NCBI RefSeq assembly: GCF_047511655.1
Contig: NC_133387.1
Coordinates: forward strand, 44,496,853 to 44,560,852
Direction: 5' to 3'
Source: Castor canadensis
Lineage: Eukaryota; Chordata; Mammalia; Rodentia; Castoridae
Length of the DNA: 64,000 bases
Shown here in pieces: positions 39,302 to 51,114 of the stretch. The notes under the pieces were generated by a model that had not been told where the DNA came from, did not search any database, and saw nothing but the letters and a program-made list of their open reading frames with translations. How positions within the stretch are numbered: the stretch's first letter is position 1; each line of letters begins with the position of its first letter. The position numbers and the translations under genes were made by a program.

Positions 39302-39632
39302 TTTTGTTTGTTTGTTTTTGGTGGACTTGGGGGTTGGAACTCAGGGAGTAGGCTTGCTAAGCAGGCACTCCAACACTTCACCTTTTTTGCTTTTTAGATA
39401 TTTTTTAGGTAGGGTCTCACATTTTTGTCTGGGGCTGGCCCCAGACTGCCATCTTCTCACCTATAGCTCCCTTCTAGTAGCTGGGAGGACAGACACATAC
39501 CACTCCACCGAGATTGTTTTGTTGATTTGGCGTCCTCATTAACATTTTGCCCAGGCTGTCCTCAAACAATGATCTTCCTGATCTCTGCCTCCTGAGTAGC
39601 TTAGTTTACAGATGTGAACCACTGTGTGGCCC
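39302..39632 (-). mobile_element. Trimeric SINE (ID-B1-B1 in + reading)
   Basis: ID complement (GTTGGAACTCAGGGAG... CACTCCAACACTTCACC), then two B1 complements, each with the reversed CTGGGCTGGCC- or GCCCAGGCTGTCCTC-type centre. Confidence 0.75.
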
Positions 39633-40479
39633 AACATTTTTTTGTGGATTCTATATTTAACTTCCATGAGTTAAATCTTATAATCCCTATAATTATTTGC
39701 TCTAATTTTATAGTACATTTGATATCTTGTAGGAAAAGTCTTTTGAATGGGCCTTGTTTATCAATATAACTTTTCAAAAAAAATTCCTTTTATGTTTCTT
39801 CTGGAATGCAAACAAAATTTGTATATTAATTTGGTGCTAATTGCTATTTGAAAATATCTTCTCATCAATTAATGTATTAAGACTTCCCATTTGTAGCTCT
39901 ATTTATATTTCATATTCTCAGTAAATACAGTTTGCGTATTTCTAGTTTAATTGCAGAAAAATATAATTTTATATTTTTCATTGTATTTCTTTAACATTAC
40001 TGCTAATATAAAACCACTGAATTTTTTGTCTATACTTTATCTAATTATCTTGTTAAACCTCAGATTTTTCCCCTTTGTACTATGTAAAATTCCAATCATA
40101 AACATAATTAGACAGAACATTATGAACCCTCTTGTGTGCGTCAGACAGCTTCAAAAACGAACACTTGCCAATCTGTTTCATCTAGCCACTCATTTTTATT
40201 GTAGTACCTTCAACTAGACTTCCTATCTCACTTACAAATATTTGTACAGCAAAAGATATTTCTAAGCATAACCAGATGCCAAAAAATTCAATGAATTTGA
40301 ATAACTATAAAAGTCCTTTTAGCTAAGTCAACAAGTCAATTGTACTTCTAGAGACAGCAGTTGAAATAAATTGAATATCAATTCTGTCACATAAAAAAAG
40401 CATGTGTCAATCAAATGTCTGAGGCATGACAATTTGTTTTACAGCACTGATAAAGTGTTATCAGTATAAAATAATCCCA

Positions 40480-41135
40480 TTTTAAGTTTACAGTTAGTAC
40501 AACTTTGTTAAACATACACAATCATTCAATTATTGGTATAGTCACATTTAGAACCTTCTATCATCACCACCCCCCAAATTCCCTAGGGCCTCTGCACAGT
40601 CAATTCCTGCCCCTGAATACTTAGTTTCTGTAACTTTACCTTTGTGAGAATTTAATATAACAAATCATAACAAGTTGCCACTTGCTCCTAACTTCTTTCA
40701 CTTAACATAATGCTTTTGACATTCAATCATGCTGCCATATGTATGTTTTTGTTCCTTCCATCTGACTGCTGAGCAGAATTACATTCCATGGATATGGTGA
40801 AATATGGTTCATACATTCACCAGGTGGTGAATATTTGTTTCTACTTTTTGCTACTCTGAATAATGTCTCAAAAAATATTGTGGAGTATTATGTGCAACTC
40901 TTTGAATGGACATAAGCTTTTATTTCTTGTGGCTAGACACCAAAAGGAGAAATACTGAGTTGAACAGTTATTGTACACTTAAGACAACGGTAACTCTGCC
41001 AAAGGTGCTACACCACTTTGCATTCCCAGCAGCAATTAACAGTGGCTCTTCTATTAGTTTCACATCCTCAGCAACACTTGGAATTGTTAGTATTTTTCAT
41101 TTTAGCATTCCAATAATTAACTTTAATAGTTAAGT
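40480..41135 (-). repeat. Ancient L1 3' region
   Basis: The same kind of diverged L1 complement as at 4136-4862: CTTTCACTTAACATAATGC, CATTCACCAGGTGG, GGACATAAGCTTTTATTTC. Confidence 0.55.
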
Positions 41136-41164
41136 TACTTTGATTTTTCTCAATCTCTAATAGC

Positions 41165-41262
41165 TTCTGCCTGGGCTAGCCCAAGACTATGACCCTCCTT
41201 CCTTTGCCTCCTAAGTAGCTGGAATTACAGACATGCACCACCAGGCTCTGCCTCTTAATAAT
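41165..41262 (-). mobile_element. B1 SINE fragment
   Basis: CCTGGGCTAGCCCAAGACTATGACC through TAGCTGGAATTACAGACATGCACC is a B1 complement. Confidence 0.7.
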
Positions 41263-41432
41263 GTTTTTAAATCACAAATTATTACTGAGTTATCATCAAG
41301 TATTAGTCAGCATCAAGAAAATGAAGTTTTCTCTACAGTGACTTCCTGATGTAATAAACCAAATTAATACATTTCCTAATATTGAATCATCCTCATCTTT
41401 GTGAAATAAACCCTAAAAAACACTTCATAAAT

Positions 41433-42531
41433 TTTTTTTTCATTTTTCTTTTATTATTCATATGTGCATACAAGGCTTGGTTCATTTCTCCCCCCTGCCC
41501 CCACCCCCTCCCTTACCACCCACTCCACCCCCTCCCGCTCCCCCCCTCAATACCCAGCAGAAACTATTTTGCCCTTATCTCTAATTTTGTTGTAGAGAGA
41601 GTATAAGCAATAATAGGAAGGAACAAGGGGTTTTGCTGGTTGAGATAGGGATAGATATACAGGGCATTGACTCACATTGATTTCCTGTGCGTGGGTGTTA
41701 CCTTCTAGGTTAATTCTTTTTGATCTAACCTTTTCTCTAGTACCTGTTCCCCTTTTCCTATTGGCCTCAGTTGCTTTAAGGTATCTGCTTTAGTTTCTCT
41801 GCGTTAAGGGCAACAAATGCTAGCTAGTTTTTTAGGTGTCTTTCCTATCCTCACCCCTCCCTTGTGTGCTCTCGCTTTTATCATGTGCTCATAGTCCAAT
41901 CCCATTGTTGTGTTTGCCCTTGATCTAATGTCCACATATGAGGGAGAACATACAATTTTTGGTTTTTTGAGCCAGGCTAACCTCACTCAGAATGATGTTC
42001 TCCAATTCCATCCATTTACCAACGAATGATAACATTTCGTTCTTCTTCATGGCTGCATAAAATTCCATTGTGTATAGATACCACATTTTCTTAATCCATT
42101 CGTCAGTGCTGGGGCATCTTGGCTGTTTCCATAACTTGGCTATTGTGAATAGTGCCGCAATAAACATGGATGTGCAGGTGCCTCTGGAGTAACAGTCTTT
42201 TGGGTATATCCCCAAGAGTGGTATTGCTGGATCAAATGGTAGATCGATGTCTAGCTTTTTAAGTAGCCTCCAAATTTTTTTCCAGAGTGGTTGTACTAGT
42301 CTACATTCCCACCAACAGTGTAAGAGGGTTCCTTTTTCCCCGCATCCTCGCCAACACCTGTTGTTGGTGGTGTTGCTGATGATGGCTATTCTAACAGGGG
42401 TGAGGTGGAATCTTAGTGTGGTTTTAATTTGCACTTCCTTTATTGCTAGAGATGGTGAGCATTTTTTCATGTGTTTTCTGGCCATTTGAATTTCTTCTTT
42501 TGAGAAAGTTCTGTTTAGTTCACATGCCCAT
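41433..42531 (-). mobile_element. Young 5'-truncated L1 with intact ORF2 C-terminal frame
   Basis: T run, C-rich tract (41490-41550) and 3' UTR to about 41924, then 186 uninterrupted codons of ORF2 C-terminus on the minus strand (42485-41925). Diagnostic parts are [40 protein letters not shown] and [13 protein letters not shown]; it ends in MFSLICGH. The L1 match stops near 42531. The absence of stops over this stretch, against the frameshifted copy at 6740-8236, suggests a more recent insertion. Reverse transcriptase and endonuclease parts are missing, so it is inactive. No clear target-site duplication was found. Confidence 0.9.
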
Positions 42532-42609
42532 TTTTGCTACAGTACATTTGATTTATAAAATTTATATCAACATGTATAAGTGAATTTGGTCTAGAGCAGT
42601 ATTTCTTAG

Positions 42610-42720
42610 GGTTTTTTTTTTTCTCTTTTTTCTTTTCTTTGGTGGGACTGGGGTTTGAACTCAGGACTCTGTGCTTCAAAAGCAGACTTTCTATTGCTTG
42701 AGCCACAACTTCAGTCCTAT
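42610..42720 (-). mobile_element. ID SINE unit (reverse)
   Basis: Poly-T/pyrimidine stretch, then GTGGGACTGGGGTTTGAACTC... TTGCTTGAGCCACAACTTCAG, the complement of the ID unit. Confidence 0.75.
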
Positions 42721-43100
42721 TTCTCAGGTTTTGCCCCACGGGATATGTTAGTACATATTTCTGGGACAAAAATAAAAACTCTAACTGCAAATTCTTCAAA
42801 TGTAAAACAGAGGTAGCATATATAGACAGATACAGAAGTATACAAGCTAAGCAACTATTAGGAAATTGAACAAGATAACGATGAGTCAATTTAGTAAGTA
42901 CATGAACTATGACTTCAGCTCAAGCCAGTACATACTTTAGATTGCTTATATTGTTATGTCTACTATTAAAAGGTTAAAACATGATTTAAAAAAACTTCTT
43001 GCAACAATTTAACAAACAGTAGTAATTTAGTAAAGGTTTTGCATATATTTAAGTCCTAAAATGATTAATAATTCTTCGTTAATAAAACTGAAAGGAATTA

Positions 43101-43394
<294 letters not shown>

Positions 43395-44164
43395 TTATGA
43401 CTAAAACGTTTGACAATGAAAGTATTTGCTACAAATGCTTTACTTCTTATATAGAATGCTACAGAATGCCTCACAAATTTATATAGTGTAATTGGTAAAT
43501 AGGTAGACTAAATTTCTCTAGAATGCTTCAGATTTTACCTTTACAATGGCAAAAGAAATCTTTTAAAAAAACTTTTTAAAGTAAGAAATAATGTATCAGA
43601 TGCCTACTGACTAAAGTCAAACCTGATCTCTTAAAAGAAAAATCACAATTTGAAAGTTTCTGTCTTATACAAACAAAATGGATCCAGTAAATCAGTTTCT
43701 AAACATTTTAAAATTATAAATCCCATTCTGGTGAAAGGGATCAAAGCTATTTCGTATTAGTTACTTATTAGTATTTAATATTCTACTATATATTACTCTT
43801 CAGTCATTTGCAGATAAATGTAATTTAGGATGTATTCTGGTTTAATAGAAAAGTCACTACTATAATATGACATATTTTATGTGATGTATAATTTTACTTT
43901 ATGTGTTCCAAGACAGGGAACATAAACATTCCTAAGCAAAACTGTAAGTTAAATCAACCTCCTTTCTTCACACATTACCCAGCCTCAGGTAGTTTGTTAT
44001 TGCAATGAAAAACAGACTAATACAGGAAACACAGGCAATTTGGAGGAAGTCAACGTTGGTATTATTCTGCTTGTAGAAAAGATGGAAACATCTTGAATAT
44101 CTACAGTGACCCCAATTTTATGTTATCTGTTAGACAAAATATAAACACAAAGTCTGAAAGATAG

Positions 44165-44440
44165 GTTGATTTTTCTCAGAGAGATACAGCAAAATTACAA
44201 AATATTATGAAATTACATAACTAATTACCTTAAGTAACCATGAGAATAAAAAGCACAATAGACAATTACTGTTAAGGCTTGATGGCTTTCCCCAAAAACT
44301 CAAGAATGAAAGTTTATGGGTTGCTGGGGAAACTAATTTTTGTGTGGGATAAACAGAAGAAGGGAAATAGTATGTTAGGAAATTAAGCACCCACACAAAG
44401 GGATATCTTATATACCTTCTTTTATATTAAGATACTTATA
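44165..44440. repeat. Copy 1 of an unrecognised ~265-bp direct repeat
   Basis: It aligns along its length with 49614-49880 in the same orientation. Shared landmarks include TTTCTCAGAGAGA, TATTATGAAATTA, AAGTAACCATG, TATGGGTTG, TGTTAGGAAATTA and ACAAAGG, in the same order and spacing. It matches no repeat family I know. Confidence 0.75.
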
Positions 44441-44580
44441 CCCTTTTAGTTTTTTTAAGTTCTTTGTAGCTTATGAATCTTTTATATACTGTCCTTGCAA
44501 AAGATATGCAAATAAGACTATGGTGTTCTCTGCTCTATGCTGAAATAACATAGTTATTTCATGAGTAAAGAAATCAAAAT

Positions 44581-44774
44581 TGCCAGGCATCAGTAGCTTG
44601 CGCCAGTAATCCTAGTTTACTGAGGAGGCAGAGATCAAGAGGATCATGGGTCGAAGCCAGCCCCAGCAAATAGTTCATGAGACCCTATCTCGAAAACACT
44701 CATCACAAAAAAGGGCTGGTGGAGTGGTTCAAGGTGTAAGCCCTGAATTCAAACCCCAGTATCACAAAAAAAAA
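44581..44774 (+). mobile_element. Dimeric SINE (B1 + ID) with 10-bp target-site duplication
   Basis: B1-like left half (GCCAGGCATCAGTAGCTTGC, GATCATGGGTCGAAGCC), ID-like right half (GGGCTGGTGGAGTGGTTC... AATTCAAACCCCAGT) and an A tail. AAATCAAAAT flanks it at 44571-44580 and 44775-44784. Confidence 0.85.
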
Positions 44775-46129
44775 AAATCAAAATAGCTAATTATTATAAA
44801 TCAAGGTAGATTATTTTCTATGATAAAAAATAAAGAGGATTTCAAATTGTACAAGTTATTTAATTAGGATAGAGATAAAATGAAGTGTCTTCTAGAATAT
44901 TAACAATGTTTTAGTGGTGTTTCAAAACTGGCAAGAGCTTATATAGATGAGCCCAGAATGACTAGAGATTATTAATTAAGGCAATTTGTAATTATTCACT
45001 TTAAAAATGATCTTTAAAAGCAAAAACAACCTCAAGCTTGATTAACCTTAATCAATCTTTTTTCAAGACTGCTGAGACATCAAAATAAGCCAGAAAAGTT
45101 TTTTTTTTTTTCCAAGCAGGTTTAACAAACCCTTGAAAACAAAAAGCACACATTGTGTCCGTATCATAGTTTACTTGGAATACCAACTTGAATAATGCAA
45201 ACTTATAGCTTTTCACAAAACTGAATCTTTAGAATGTATGGCACAGTTATGCCCTCATTTACAATTCAGTCAGCATTAGAATAGAAGCAAAGACCATCTT
45301 CCCAAATATATGTACTTAGAACATTAGAACCTTTCCTGTCTGACCCTAAACCAGTGGAGAGCAAACACACAGATGTCTTTCTGAGGAAAGGATGAAAGAA
45401 TTAAACTGTAATTTCCTTTCCCACTTCAGCCATAGCTCTGAACATCTCTCTGCCTAGGACAGCCTAAGCCAGCCATCCCATCATATCATACAGAAGGGAC
45501 GATCTTTGGTCGAAGGGTCCATCTACCCTAGTTACTATGAAAAAATGTGCAACGCTACCTTCTTTAGAAAGAGAACACAAAGTTATACTGACTATGAATT
45601 TTTTACACTAAAGTATAGGTGAAGTTTACTTTATGATTCTAAATATTTATTTGTTACTCTGTGGTTTTAAGGAAAAAAATAAAGAGGGAGGAATGAGGAG
45701 CCTTCTTTAAATATCAAAAGGATCCCAAGTAAAGTAGCCCCAACATTTAAGAAAATGGGAATAAGTACTCCTGGATAACAAAGGAGAAATAGTCACAGAG
45801 AGAACAGAATGAAAGATTTATAGAATTTGATGAAGAACAATGATAACTGGTCCCACTTAAAATCTGAATATATATATATTTTTGGAAACTTGTAACATCA
45901 CCCTGTTTATCTACCATTTCTGTCCTGTTTGCTTCTGCCACTACTGTTATCATCTAAAGACAAAACCAATCACTTAGCCTCAAAAGACGAGCTAAGCATT
46001 TTGATGTCAGGAACTTAGTGGGAAGGAACTATTTCTCAGAACGAATTCTAATCCAGAACAGGTCAGGGAAGTGAGAAATCTTAATTCAGGAAGACTAAGG
46101 TGGTAGCAGAGGAAAGAGAAGCGGAATCC

Positions 46130-46335
46130 TGGGAGATGGGGAGGGGAGAGGAGAGGGAGAAAAGAGAAGTGAATGAGAGGGGAAGAGAGGAGGAAAGAGG
46201 AGAGGGGAGGAGAGGAGGAAAAAAGAGAGGAGGAAAAAGGAGAGGGGAGGAGAGGAGGAAAGAGGAGAGGAGGAAAAAGGAGAGGGGAGGAGAGGAGGAA
46301 AGAGGAGAGGGGAGGAGAGAATAGGGGAAAAAGAA
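46130..46335. repeat. Polypurine minisatellite with a 40-bp higher-order period
   Basis: About 200 bases consist almost only of G and A on the + strand. Blocks 46201-46240 and 46241-46280 are near-identical 40-mers starting AGAGGGGAGGAGAGGAGGAA, and a third starts at 46281. Smaller GGAGA/GGAAA units nest inside. Open frames on both strands here (Glu/Arg/Gly-rich or Ser/Pro/Leu-rich) come from the repeat and are not genes. Confidence 0.9.
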
Positions 46336-47199
46336 TATAAACCAATGAGAATGAATGAGAAAAGAACTTGTCTAAAACCAGGAAAACATTTATATGTTAT
46401 CACCAGCAAGAGAACAAATGCCCTCAGCTAATCCTACTTATAAACATCACTGTCTCAAAGTACTACCATCAGTGGTAACTGTGAACTCCAGTAATTCTTA
46501 TTTCTGATGTTAGGACAAGATGGGCAATATATCCATTATACTAAGATAGATCTCTGAATTGTATTTGCTACAGAAGGGTTTCTACACATAGTAGTTTGTC
46601 TATCCCACTATTACAAGTTGGTTTGGAACTGAGATTCCACAAAAAAATACTAAAATATTTTCATGGGAAAAGTATGTCCTGGGTGTCAAACATCAACTTA
46701 TAAACACATTTTTAAGATATAACTAACTCAAAACTGGGGAATAATTTTAGAGGTCAGTTCCCCCAACTTAACAAAAAGTATTTTGAAAAGAGAAATTAAA
46801 ATATATAACTGAAATATAAGCAATTTGTATTCAATGGTTAGAAAGTTTGAACACTTAAAGACAACCTACCCTGGGCTGCCATTTTGGGTTGTGCAATTTG
46901 AATGCTGAGCAGACTTTGGGACAAGTAAGGACTCAGCCAGGCAAGACCAAGCTCCACTCAGCATGCTGCAATCCTTGGCAGAGTATGAAAGCTTTCTGGA
47001 AGAAGCCTTTTTCTTCACTAAGGCACTGTCCCCTTAAAAACCACCACCACCAACAAAAAAAACTTATGCTAGTAGTGTTGCTGCATGCACTCAGAAGGGT
47101 ATTTTTTCCCCTAATCTACACAAAGGTGCCCTATAGTAAGAGCCATCTATTACAAGGTAACTACAAAATAAAATCCCTTCAATAAGAATAAAAAAGAAT

Positions 47200-47480
47200 A
47201 ACTATCATTTTTCACCTTAGGAGAGTGAAAAGGCCACAGACACTAGGAAAAGATATTCAGAATACATATCTTCTTTAAGCAAACTTAAAGAATTCCTACA
47301 AAGCATTAAGAAAAAGACCTGATTAGCACATAGGCAAAGAAAATATCCAAATGGCCAATATCCATTTAAAAAGGTGCCCAACATCATTCTTAGTAGGGAA
47401 ATACGTTAACACTAGTTAATGATTAAACATGCTGGCAAAGACATGAAAAAACTGTAACTCTCTATACATTGCTACTTTAG
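47200..47480 (+). repeat. Old L1 ORF2 fragment
   Basis: CAAAGAAAATATCCAAATGGCC and GGTGCCCAACATCATTCTTAG, then GGCAAAGACATGAAAAAACTG, are recognisable sense L1 ORF2 wording. Confidence 0.65.
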
Positions 47481-48004
47481 CATTGTAAGCTTGATTATAG
47501 ATTTTGCTTGCGAAGTGCTTAGATCTTCAATACTAGGACAGTGAAGACAGTTGCTGAAAAATAGAAAGCAGTGACCTCACTCAGGCAAGAATTCTTAGTG
47601 CAATTACCTGGAAAGGGAGAACTGGCATGCCCAGGGCAGAAATTAAAGTTCTAAAGGGCCTAGTGGTAAACAGTGCTGAAAGAAGAGGCAATCCTGCTGA
47701 TAAGTGAAGAGAGTTAGGGAGCAACTATAATTCCTATTTTTAGCTAATGATATTTTTATCAATTAACTGAAACATTAGAGCATATCCTTTGTGTAAAAAG
47801 ATACACAAAAATCTAAAATCCTTTGCCAAATGTAGACAACACAATTTTAAACAAATTATAATTCACTACGCTGAAAATGTTCTAATAATGCACATTTTGA
47901 CTTAAAATATATACTTGCTAGCAATTATTCAGAGTAACTTGTAGGTTAGTTGGTTTGATGACTGTCCCTCAGCAACAGTATTATTAAAATCTGTCTAAGA
48001 AATA

Positions 48005-48180
48005 ACAGTTTACTGAGCACTAGAACAACGTAGAAGTTACAGTGCCACCTGCTCCTATGTGAATTCTCATTTTTCAACAAAAGCATACGAGATACTATTA
48101 TTATCCCCATTTTAGAAGATGCTAAAAGTTGCACAGTTAAGTGATGAGCCAAGTGTTTGAAATCAGGAAGTAGAAATCGA
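48005..48180 (-). repeat. MIR SINE fossil
   Basis: ATTATTATCCCCATTTTAGAAGATG followed by AGTTGCACAGTTAAGTGA is MIR in reverse. Confidence 0.65.
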
Positions 48181-48194
48181 GAGTCATTCTCCAG

Positions 48195-48560
48195 CCCAAT
48201 GCTATAATTTGTATCTGGAATGTCTCCTAAAAACCCTGTGTTAAAGGCTTGGAGCTCAGTCTGTGACATTACTGGGAGGTGTGGAATCTTGAAAAGGTAG
48301 GGCCCTGGAGAAGGAGGACAATAGGTGTGTATCTCTGAAGAGGATATGGGAACACCAGTCCTTCTTTTTCTTTGCTTCCAAGCCACCATGAGGTGAACAA
48401 GCCTCAGCCACATGCTCCTGCCATGATGTACTGCACCACCACAGGCCCAAAGCAAGAAGGCAGAGACCATGGACTAAAACCATGAACCAAAATGAATCTT
48501 TCCTCCTTTTGATTAATGACAAATACAGCCTCCCTTCTACACTGCCTGAATCAAGTTAAT
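48195..48560 (+). mobile_element. Probable old LTR (MaLR-like)
   Basis: The layout resembles a MaLR-type LTR: ATGCTATAATTTGTATCTGG at the start, GACATTACTGGGAGGTGTGG in the middle, ACCATGAACCAAAATGAATC and TTTCCTCCTTTTGATTAATG near the end. No internal sequence is attached. The 174-codon minus frame across it (47946-48470) is chance. Confidence 0.5.
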
Positions 48561-48834
48561 AAATCACGAGAAAGTAAAAAAGTGAATGAGAAGAAAAATT
48601 TAACAAGAGCTGAATTAAGATATCCTCCCAGCTAAATAATTACTAAAGACATATTCTGCCCACATACAGACTCAAATAATCCAGGAACAGAGAAAGATGC
48701 TCTGCACACAGATATAGCCAGCTTTATTTTTATAAATGTAAATTTTAATACAGAAACACACTTATTAATGCATTTATTATTTATTAATGAGGCATATCTG
48801 TCAACAGCATTTTAGCAATAACTAACTTTTACAA

Positions 48835-48955
48835 ATACTTTGTGCACAACTTGATCCTTCAGATTATATCCATTTTATGGATGAGCAAACACTTGAAAAT
48901 GACATACCTTTCACAGTTTGAGAGACCTAATAAATGGCAAACTCTAATAAATAGA
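48835..48955 (-). repeat. MIR SINE fossil
   Basis: ATATCCATTTTATGGATGAGC, then CAGTTTGAGAGACCTAATAAATGGC, resembles MIR in reverse. Confidence 0.5.
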
Positions 48956-49279
48956 ATTCAGCCTTCAATTCTAACTTCTTTTGATTACCTAACAATGCTA
49001 CTGAAAGTAATACTGCACTAATGCTTAACTGCAAATAAACAGCTGCAAATAAGTCACTATGCATTACTCATAACCTCAATCATTTTACAAACTTCTTTTT
49101 TTAATATCAGAGATACTGCAATCTGTAAAACTAAAATAAAGGTTATTATTTTGATAAAGCAATTAACTTACTAAATACTAATCTACTGATGAGTTTCTAT
49201 TTTTTTCAATAAGCAGTTTGACTTATTAGATCCAGTGTTTAAGAGATAAATGAAAGAATTACAAAACATCTTCAGGTTT

Positions 49280-49432
49280 TGGGTTTTGTTTTTTGAGACA
49301 GTGTCTCACTATATAGCCTAAGCTATCCTGGAACTTGCTACATAAGCCAGGCTGGCCTCAAACTTGCAATCCTCCTGCCTCTGCCTCCCGAGTGCTGTGA
49401 TTACAGCTATGAGCTACCACACCCATCTTAAA
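49280..49432 (-). mobile_element. B1 SINE
   Basis: Well-preserved B1 complement: TTTTTTGAGACAGTGTCTC, CAGGCTGGCCTCAAACTTGC, CTCCCGAGTGCTGTGATTAC. It contains a partly duplicated GAACTTGCTACATAAGC section. Confidence 0.85.
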
Positions 49433-49613
49433 ATATGTTTACAATTTAGAGACTTTATTGGATAAAGAATCTATGCATCTTTTAATGTTTACCACATAAT
49501 TCCTTTGATTCCAAGGGAATAATAACTCTACATTGTTTTCTTCTATGACCAGAGAAAATATTACTACAATTATTTTCTCCTACTATATTTTAAAAATATA
49601 GTCTATAAAATAT

Positions 49614-49880
49614 ATTGATTTTCTCAGAGAGAAATATCAAAAACTGGAATATATTATGAAATTATCTAAATACTTACCCTAAGTAACCATGGTAATAAAA
49701 AGTACAACAGACTATTTTTATTGAAGCTTATTCATGCTCAAAGGTAAAAGTATATGGGTTGTTGTGAAAATAATTTTTACCTGTTTGACAAATAGTGTAA
49801 GAGAAACAGTGTGTTAGGAAATTAGGTCACACAAACAAAGGAACAATTTATACCCATTCTTTTACATTAAGATTGCTTTA
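49614..49880. repeat. Copy 2 of the unrecognised ~265-bp direct repeat
   Basis: Partner of 44165-44440, same orientation, about 5.45 kb away. It ends just before an ancient L1 segment on the minus strand. Confidence 0.75.
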
Positions 49881-50616
49881 AAATGTATTTTCTGTTACGT
49901 GATCTCAGTATTTTGGAAACTTGCTTTATGGCCCACTCTCTGGCATAACCCAGAGAACATTTCGTGTATGCTTGAAAACACACCTTCTACAGTCAGCCAT
50001 GGGGTAGAGTTGTTAAATAGGATCTTGCTGATATTTTTGCTAGTTCACTGTTCAATCAAGGATTGAGAATAGAATACTAAAATGTCCACTTACTATCATA
50101 GAATGGTTATGTTTCCTTTTACAGTTTTTCCTTCATCCAGCTTAGAATGCTGTCGTCAGACGCATTATATCATCTTCATATGCTGACCTTGCTGTTACGA
50201 AATGTGCCTATTTGTCTCAGAAATACTCTTGTTTAAAATGTTTTGTGCAGGTTAGTATGTGTACTCCACCTCGCTTGTTATTACTGTTTGCATTCAGATC
50301 TTTGATTCTGAGGTGGGTGTTAGAAACAGCTGAAGTAGAGTGATGCTTATTTTTATCCACTTAGTCTATTGTTGCCTTTTAGGTAGAAATGTTTAGTCCA
50401 TTCACGTTTAATGTAATTATGCATTTGCCATTTTGCTATTCATTTTCTATTTGTGCTACATCTTTTTTGTTTCTCCTTAACTGTTTTCTGATATTTTAAG
50501 TATACCATTTTAACTTCTGATACTTAAATTTATTATTTCCTTAGCAACTCAGCAATTGCTCTAGGGATTATAATACATAATTTATAAAAACTGAAGCTTC
50601 AAGATACTATTCCAAT

Positions 50617-50940
50617 AAGATGAGGTACAGTGGTTCAACACCTATAATCCAAGCTCTTTGAGAGGCAGAGATTGGAAGTAAGTTCAAGGTCTGCCTGGAC
50701 AAAAAGCTAGCAACACCCCCACCTCAGCAAATAAATCAGATGTGGTGTTTCACACTTGTAATTCCAGCCACATAGGAGGTGTAGGTAGTAGATCATGGCC
50801 TAAAGTTGGTCCCAGGCAAAAAGCACCCTATCTGAAAAATAAACTAAAGCAAAAAGGGCTGGGGGTATAACTCAAGTGGAAGAGCACTTGCTTAGCAAGT
50901 TTGAGTCCCTGAGTTCAAACCCCAACACCACCAAAAAATA
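50617..50940 (+). mobile_element. Trimeric SINE (B1-B1-ID)
   Basis: Two B1-like units (CAACACCTATAATCCAAGC and GTGTTTCACACTTGTAATTCC) are followed by a well-preserved ID unit (GGGCTGGGGGTATAACTC... GAGTTCAAACCCCAAC) and an A-rich tail. Confidence 0.85.
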
Positions 50941-51077
50941 AACGAACAAAACACTATTAATTCCAGTAAAACAGAAACTACACTGCAACATATGTCCTTT
51001 ACCTCATTCCTCTTTTGCCTATTATAGTCACAGATATTTCATATAATGCTGTGAACTCCATAAAACAGTGTTATAAA

Positions 51078-51082
51078 CTGTT

Positions 51083-51114
<32 letters not shown>
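51078..51114. repeat. (TA)n(CA)n microsatellite
   Basis: A TATATA run of about 24 bases joins directly to ACACACACAC. Confidence 0.9.

Noticed and set aside
46007-46409. Long open frames on both strands (up to 112 codons)
   Set aside because: They coincide with the polypurine minisatellite; the peptides are low-complexity Ser/Pro/Leu or Arg/Glu/Gly runs in every frame.
46889-47185. 98-codon + strand frame considered as a processed pseudogene
   Set aside because: The peptide was not recognisable and there is no A tail or target-site duplication.
47946-48470. 174-codon minus-strand frame, one of the longest in the window
   Set aside because: It crosses a MIR fossil and a probable LTR, and the peptide resembles no family; it is antisense-repeat noise.
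50860-50935. tRNA-gene-like A and B boxes
   Set aside because: They belong to the ID part of a SINE; there is no proper cloverleaf or anticodon arm, and the same unit recurs many times.
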